A stretch of DNA of 5,145 nt, taken from the NCBI GenBank assembly GCA_030616165.1, contig JAUWXV010000263.1, forward strand, positions 1-5,145, read 5' to 3'. The translations under genes were made by a program, and so were the position numbers. Shown here one piece after another: positions 4,958 through 5,145 of this stretch. The first letter of the stretch is position 1. Every line of letters begins with the position of its first letter. The stretch comes from a bacterium. Its GTDB lineage: Bacteria > SM23-31 > JAUVVT01. The notes under the pieces were generated by a model that was not told the DNA's origin, ran no database searches, and was given only the letters and a program-made list of their open reading frames with translations.

Positions 4958-5145
4958 ATGACACATACGCAAAAATCACCGTCAAAGGTATGGTTCAGAT
5001 GGTGGGATACAGATATTTTACCCATCATCATGCACTAAGACTTGGATTGAAAGGATACGTTAAAAACCTGTATAATGAAGACGTGGAAGTAGTTGTCGAG
5101 GGAGACAGGTCTGTTATTGAAGAACTTATCACAATTTTAAAGGTC
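4954..5145 (+). CDS. acyP: Acylphosphatase, cut by the window end
   Basis: The first 64 codons of a small (family about 90 residues) alpha/beta protein that hydrolyses acyl-phosphates to a carboxylate and phosphate. The family signature appears at KITVKGMVQMVGYRYF (7-22), with the expected catalytic arginine at R20 and asparagine at N38 in GYVKNL (34-39), then VEVVVEGD (44-51). The C-terminal third is beyond the window. The usual phosphate-loop sequence is VQGV; here it is VQMV, so a normally conserved glycine is methionine 16. The start ATG overlaps the TGA of the preceding gene in ATGA, which points to translational coupling. A second ATG at 4958 is in another frame and does not give this protein. 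Confidence 0.9.
   Translation, partial: MNDTYAKITVKGMVQMVGYRYFTHHHALRLGLKGYVKNLYNEDVEVVVEGDRSVIEELITILKV

Noticed and set aside
4958-4960. Alternative ATG for the last gene
   Set aside because: It is in a different frame from the acylphosphatase signature.

Overview
The window is an AT-rich bacterial stretch of housekeeping genes, all on the + strand, separated by two long non-coding spacers full of palindromic and dispersed-type repeats. The bacterial lipid-synthesis pair plsY-gpsA shows a bacterium. Low GC, sparse Shine-Dalgarno sites and repeat-rich spacers would fit an uncultured candidate-phylum lineage, but the sequence does not fix the phylum.

Layout: 1-31 is a perfect palindromic repeat. 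65-1247 carries a DUF4416-family gene of unknown function followed 25 bp later by plsY (acyl-phosphate:glycerol-3-phosphate acyltransferase). After 72 bp comes gpsA (glycerol-3-phosphate dehydrogenase, TTG start), ending at 2351. PlsY and GpsA work together: GpsA makes sn-glycerol-3-phosphate and PlsY acylates it to lysophosphatidate, the first step of phospholipid synthesis. The 381-bp spacer 2352-2732 holds a chain of hairpins and a foldback (MITE-like) structure of about 184 bp. asnS (asparaginyl-tRNA synthetase, 2733-4025) stands alone with the only strong Shine-Dalgarno site in the window. The 467-bp spacer 4026-4492 holds a terminator-like inverted repeat, two units of an AT-rich repeat 100 bp apart, a composite palindromic element bounded by TGTCAT/ATGACA, and an exact 44-bp copy of half of the first repeat unit, ending 5 bp before the next start codon. 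The last two genes, a TIGR00725-type SLOG/LOG-like nucleotide-binding protein (4493-4957) and an acylphosphatase cut off by the window end (4954-5145), overlap by ATGA and are probably translationally coupled.

I found no defence system, CRISPR array, transposase, tRNA or rRNA. The unusual content is in the repeats, the mosaic base composition of gpsA, the unknown DUF4416 protein beside the lipid genes, and an altered phosphate-binding loop in the acylphosphatase.
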